7,596 bases of DNA from an uncultured Synergistia bacterium. GTDB lineage: Bacteria; Eremiobacterota; SpSt-956; JAKJGF01. Below the pieces are notes generated by a model. The model did not search any database. It saw nothing but the letters and a program-made list of their open reading frames with translations, and was not told the DNA's origin. The translations under genes were made by a program, and so were the position numbers. The DNA is taken from positions 1 to 7,596 of the forward strand of contig CALARM010000407.1 of assembly GCA_937888925.1 (NCBI GenBank), given 5' to 3'. Below are positions 6,017 to 7,596 of the stretch, piece after piece. Each line of letters opens with the position of its first letter. Position 1 is the first letter of the stretch.

Positions 6017-7483
6017 CTAAAAATATTTAGCGAATTCTTCCGGATTATTTTCCGATAACTTTTCAGTTATAAGTTTTCCGTCTTTTGTATAAAACTTATC
6101 TTCGAAATTTTTCAATCTTTTTGCATAATCCCTGATTGCCCTGTCCATCAAATGAGCATTTGTCCCGTAGGTTATCCTTGTACCTATGGCATTATAAAAC
6201 ATTCTCTTAAAGGTATAAAACTTTTTATTTGCTTCTGCCAGAGCAAGCTGCAGGGTGCTCGGCTTCATAAGAGACGGGAAAAATACCGAATGCTGACAGT
6301 CAAAAAACTTCCAGTTAGTATTAAATATCCTGTGTTCTTCATTTATCTGTCTGTATACATCAGATCCGGGAAGAGGTGTCAGTATCCACATCTGCATGGT
6401 AGTAAGACCGGATTCTATAGCAAAATCAACGGTTTTTTCAATAGTTTCTTTAGTGTCGACATCAGACCCAACGACAAACATGCCATTTATCTTAATATTG
6501 AATTTCTTTCCCTGTTCTACGGTAAATTTAATATCTTCTATAGACTGGCTCTTATTCCAGTTGTTCAGAGTATTTTGATTGATCGATTCATAACCTAAAT
6601 GGACTATTCTGAATCTTGCATCCCGGAGGAGGGAAAGAAATTCGTCATCTTTAAAAGAATCTATTTTTAACTGCACAGTAAAACCTATATGTTCGGGAAA
6701 TTTTTCATTAATAATTTTTCTCAGGAATTCCTTTGCTCTGGGCATGTTAATAGTCAGATTATCATCTGATATGCCGATAGATTTATATATGGAAACATCC
6801 TTTGCTGCAAGCTTAATATCTTCTATACAATCATCTAAATCTCTGTATCTCATCTGCCTTCCTGCAATCTTTATAACGGTACAGTATCTGCAGTTATAAG
6901 GACAGCCTCTGGATGTATATACATTTGTAAAATAAGTATATTTAGAGATAAGACCTTTTTTGGCATCTTCCGCACCTTTTATAAGAGAAAAATCAGGAGA
7001 AATTTTTAGATATTCATCTTTAAACTCTCTGTCTTCATTGTGGATTATACCACCGTTTTTTCTGAAAGAAAGACCTTTTATGCCTTCAAGGGGCTTATTA
7101 TTATTTATTGCTTCTATTAATTCTATAAGTGTTTCTTCCCCTTCTCTTCTTACGACATAATCGGCATGTGACAGGCCTTCTTCAGGAAGGAACGTGGCAT
7201 GAGGGCCTCCCAGGACAACTACTTTATTATGTTTTTTCAGGCTGTCTGCATATTTATATCCTGCAGGAGACGTATTTGTCAGTGCAGATATACCTATGAG
7301 ATCATATTTGAGTAATTGCTTTATGCCGGGTTTTTTTATTTTATCATTGTATATATCTATTTCATAACCTTTACTTTTGAGTATACTTCCGATTATCGGA
7401 ATTCCGACCCTGGGCGACACAAAAGAAGAGTAAATATTCGGTATATCAGTATGGGTTTCAATAAGTGCTACTTTTTTAATCAT
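6017..7483 (-). CDS. B12-binding domain radical SAM protein (paralogue B)
   Basis: This 488-residue tandem partner of the gene at 4528-5997 aligns to it without a gap. My hand count finds about 100 differences, or close to 79% identity. It has the same layout: a B12-binding domain (about 1-150, LGGPHAT at 91-97), the radical SAM cluster ligands Cys194, Cys198 and Cys201, GYES at 297-300, NGMFVVGSD at 333-341 and TPLPGS at 369-374, and the W..FD.QH..FFP C-terminal block. It lacks the four extra cysteines of paralogue A, having Leu99, Leu225, Ala226 and Val342 instead. The longest fully identical segments are the cluster region (190-223) and a C-terminal helix-like block (419-446). The start ATG (7481-7483) has a strong GGAGGT at 7496-7501, but 12 bases away. 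It is the first complete gene of the apparent run toward lptC. Both copies look intact, so the pair probably has divided or paired functions; substrate unknown. Confidence 0.93.
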   Translation of the reverse strand: MIKKVALIETHTDIPNIYSSFVSPRVGIPIIGSILKSKGYEIDIYNDKIKKPGIKQLLKYDLIGISALTNTSPAGYKYADSLKKHNKVVVLGGPHATFLPEEGLSHADYVVRREGEETLIELIEAINNNKPLEGIKGLSFRKNGGIIHNEDREFKDEYLKISPDFSLIKGAEDAKKGLISKYTYFTNVYTSRGCPYNCRYCTVIKIAGRQMRYRDLDDCIEDIKLAAKDVSIYKSIGISDDNLTINMPRAKEFLRKIINEKFPEHIGFTVQLKIDSFKDDEFLSLLRDARFRIVHLGYESINQNTLNNWNKSQSIEDIKFTVEQGKKFNIKINGMFVVGSDVDTKETIEKTVDFAIESGLTTMQMWILTPLPGSDVYRQINEEHRIFNTNWKFFDCQHSVFFPSLMKPSTLQLALAEANKKFYTFKRMFYNAIGTRITYGTNAHLMDRAIRDYAKRLKNFEDKFYTKDGKLITEKLSENNPEEFAKYF

Positions 7484-7495
7484 TTTATAATTAAG

Positions 7496-7501
7496 ACCTC
7501 C
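7496..7501 (-). promoter_or_regulatory. Ribosome binding site of paralogue B with long spacing
   Basis: GGAGGT on the minus strand is a full-strength anti-16S match, but lies 12 bases from the ATG at 7481-7483, longer than the usual 5-9. No in-frame start lies between them, so the ATG is kept. Confidence 0.6.
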
Positions 7502-7514
7502 AAAAAATTATTTA

Positions 7515-7596
7515 TTAAACTATTTTTCTTTCTTGTTTCGAATTATCCTTCCTGAGATGTTCTGCAAATTCTATAATATAATCAACTATTTTATTT
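7515..7596 (-). CDS. Possible C-terminal fragment of an upstream gene (partial)
   Basis: One minus-strand frame is open from the window edge for 26 codons and ends with TAA at 7515-7517. The other two frames stop within three codons. The translation (VDYIIEFAEHLRKDNSKQER in its centre) looks like a charged amphipathic helix at the end of a protein. The stop lies 31 bp upstream of paralogue B, compatible with the same transcript. I do not recognise the family, and 26 codons is too short to be sure it is coding. Confidence 0.4.
   Translation of the reverse strand, partial: NKIVDYIIEFAEHLRKDNSKQERKIV

Noticed and set aside
6152..6598. A 148-codon open frame on the plus strand inside paralogue B
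   Set aside because: It lies wholly antisense to a well-supported radical SAM gene, has no recognisable motif, and has no counterpart of similar length opposite paralogue A. It is a shadow of low stop density.
7316..7555. A 79-codon plus-strand frame over the start of paralogue B and the right-hand gap
   Set aside because: Most of it is antisense to the conserved N-terminus of paralogue B. Its composition (Phe, Tyr, Ile-rich) reflects reversed AT-rich coding sequence.

Overview
The window is AT-rich and almost entirely coding, with every supportable gene on the minus strand (reading right to left). The genes suggest a diderm (LPS-bearing) bacterium. Three of them belong to the Lpt lipopolysaccharide export machine. 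A DUF3084 membrane protein and a YqgF/RuvX-like protein follow, and both look most like the versions I associate with cyanobacteria. The low GC and the two B12-dependent radical SAM proteins suggest an uncultivated or anaerobic lineage rather than a true cyanobacterium. That placement is inference, and I cannot name a phylum.

Layout in the direction of transcription: (1) at the right edge, a possible 26-codon C-terminal remnant of an upstream gene (7515-7596); (2) two tandem, colinear paralogues of a B12-binding radical SAM protein (6017-7483 and 4528-5997), about four fifths identical at protein level; (3) lptC (3919-4518), lptB (3181-3918), an LptF/LptG-family permease (2033-3169) and a DUF3084 protein (1036-2019), separated by 0-13 bp and so very probably one operon with the radical SAM pair; (4) a 113-bp gap (923-1035) packed with period-7 repeats and a REP-like hairpin; (5) a yqgF-like gene (512-922) whose GTG start lies inside one repeat array; (6) a 50-bp gap with another period-7 repeat; (7) the first 153 codons of a peptidase S51 / class I glutamine amidotransferase-like protein running off the left edge.

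How the genes may work together: LptB and the LptF/G permease form the inner-membrane ABC transporter that extracts LPS, and LptC receives it in the periplasm. No lptA gene lies in the window. DUF3084 is an uncharacterised bitopic or hairpin membrane protein with a coiled coil, and its place next to the permease suggests an envelope role. The radical SAM pair just upstream could modify an envelope lipid or another hydrophobic substrate, but that rests only on position and family tendency.

The least explained parts of the window are the heptamer-period repeats around yqgF and the duplicated radical SAM pair, which shares a 53-bp stretch of perfect DNA identity.
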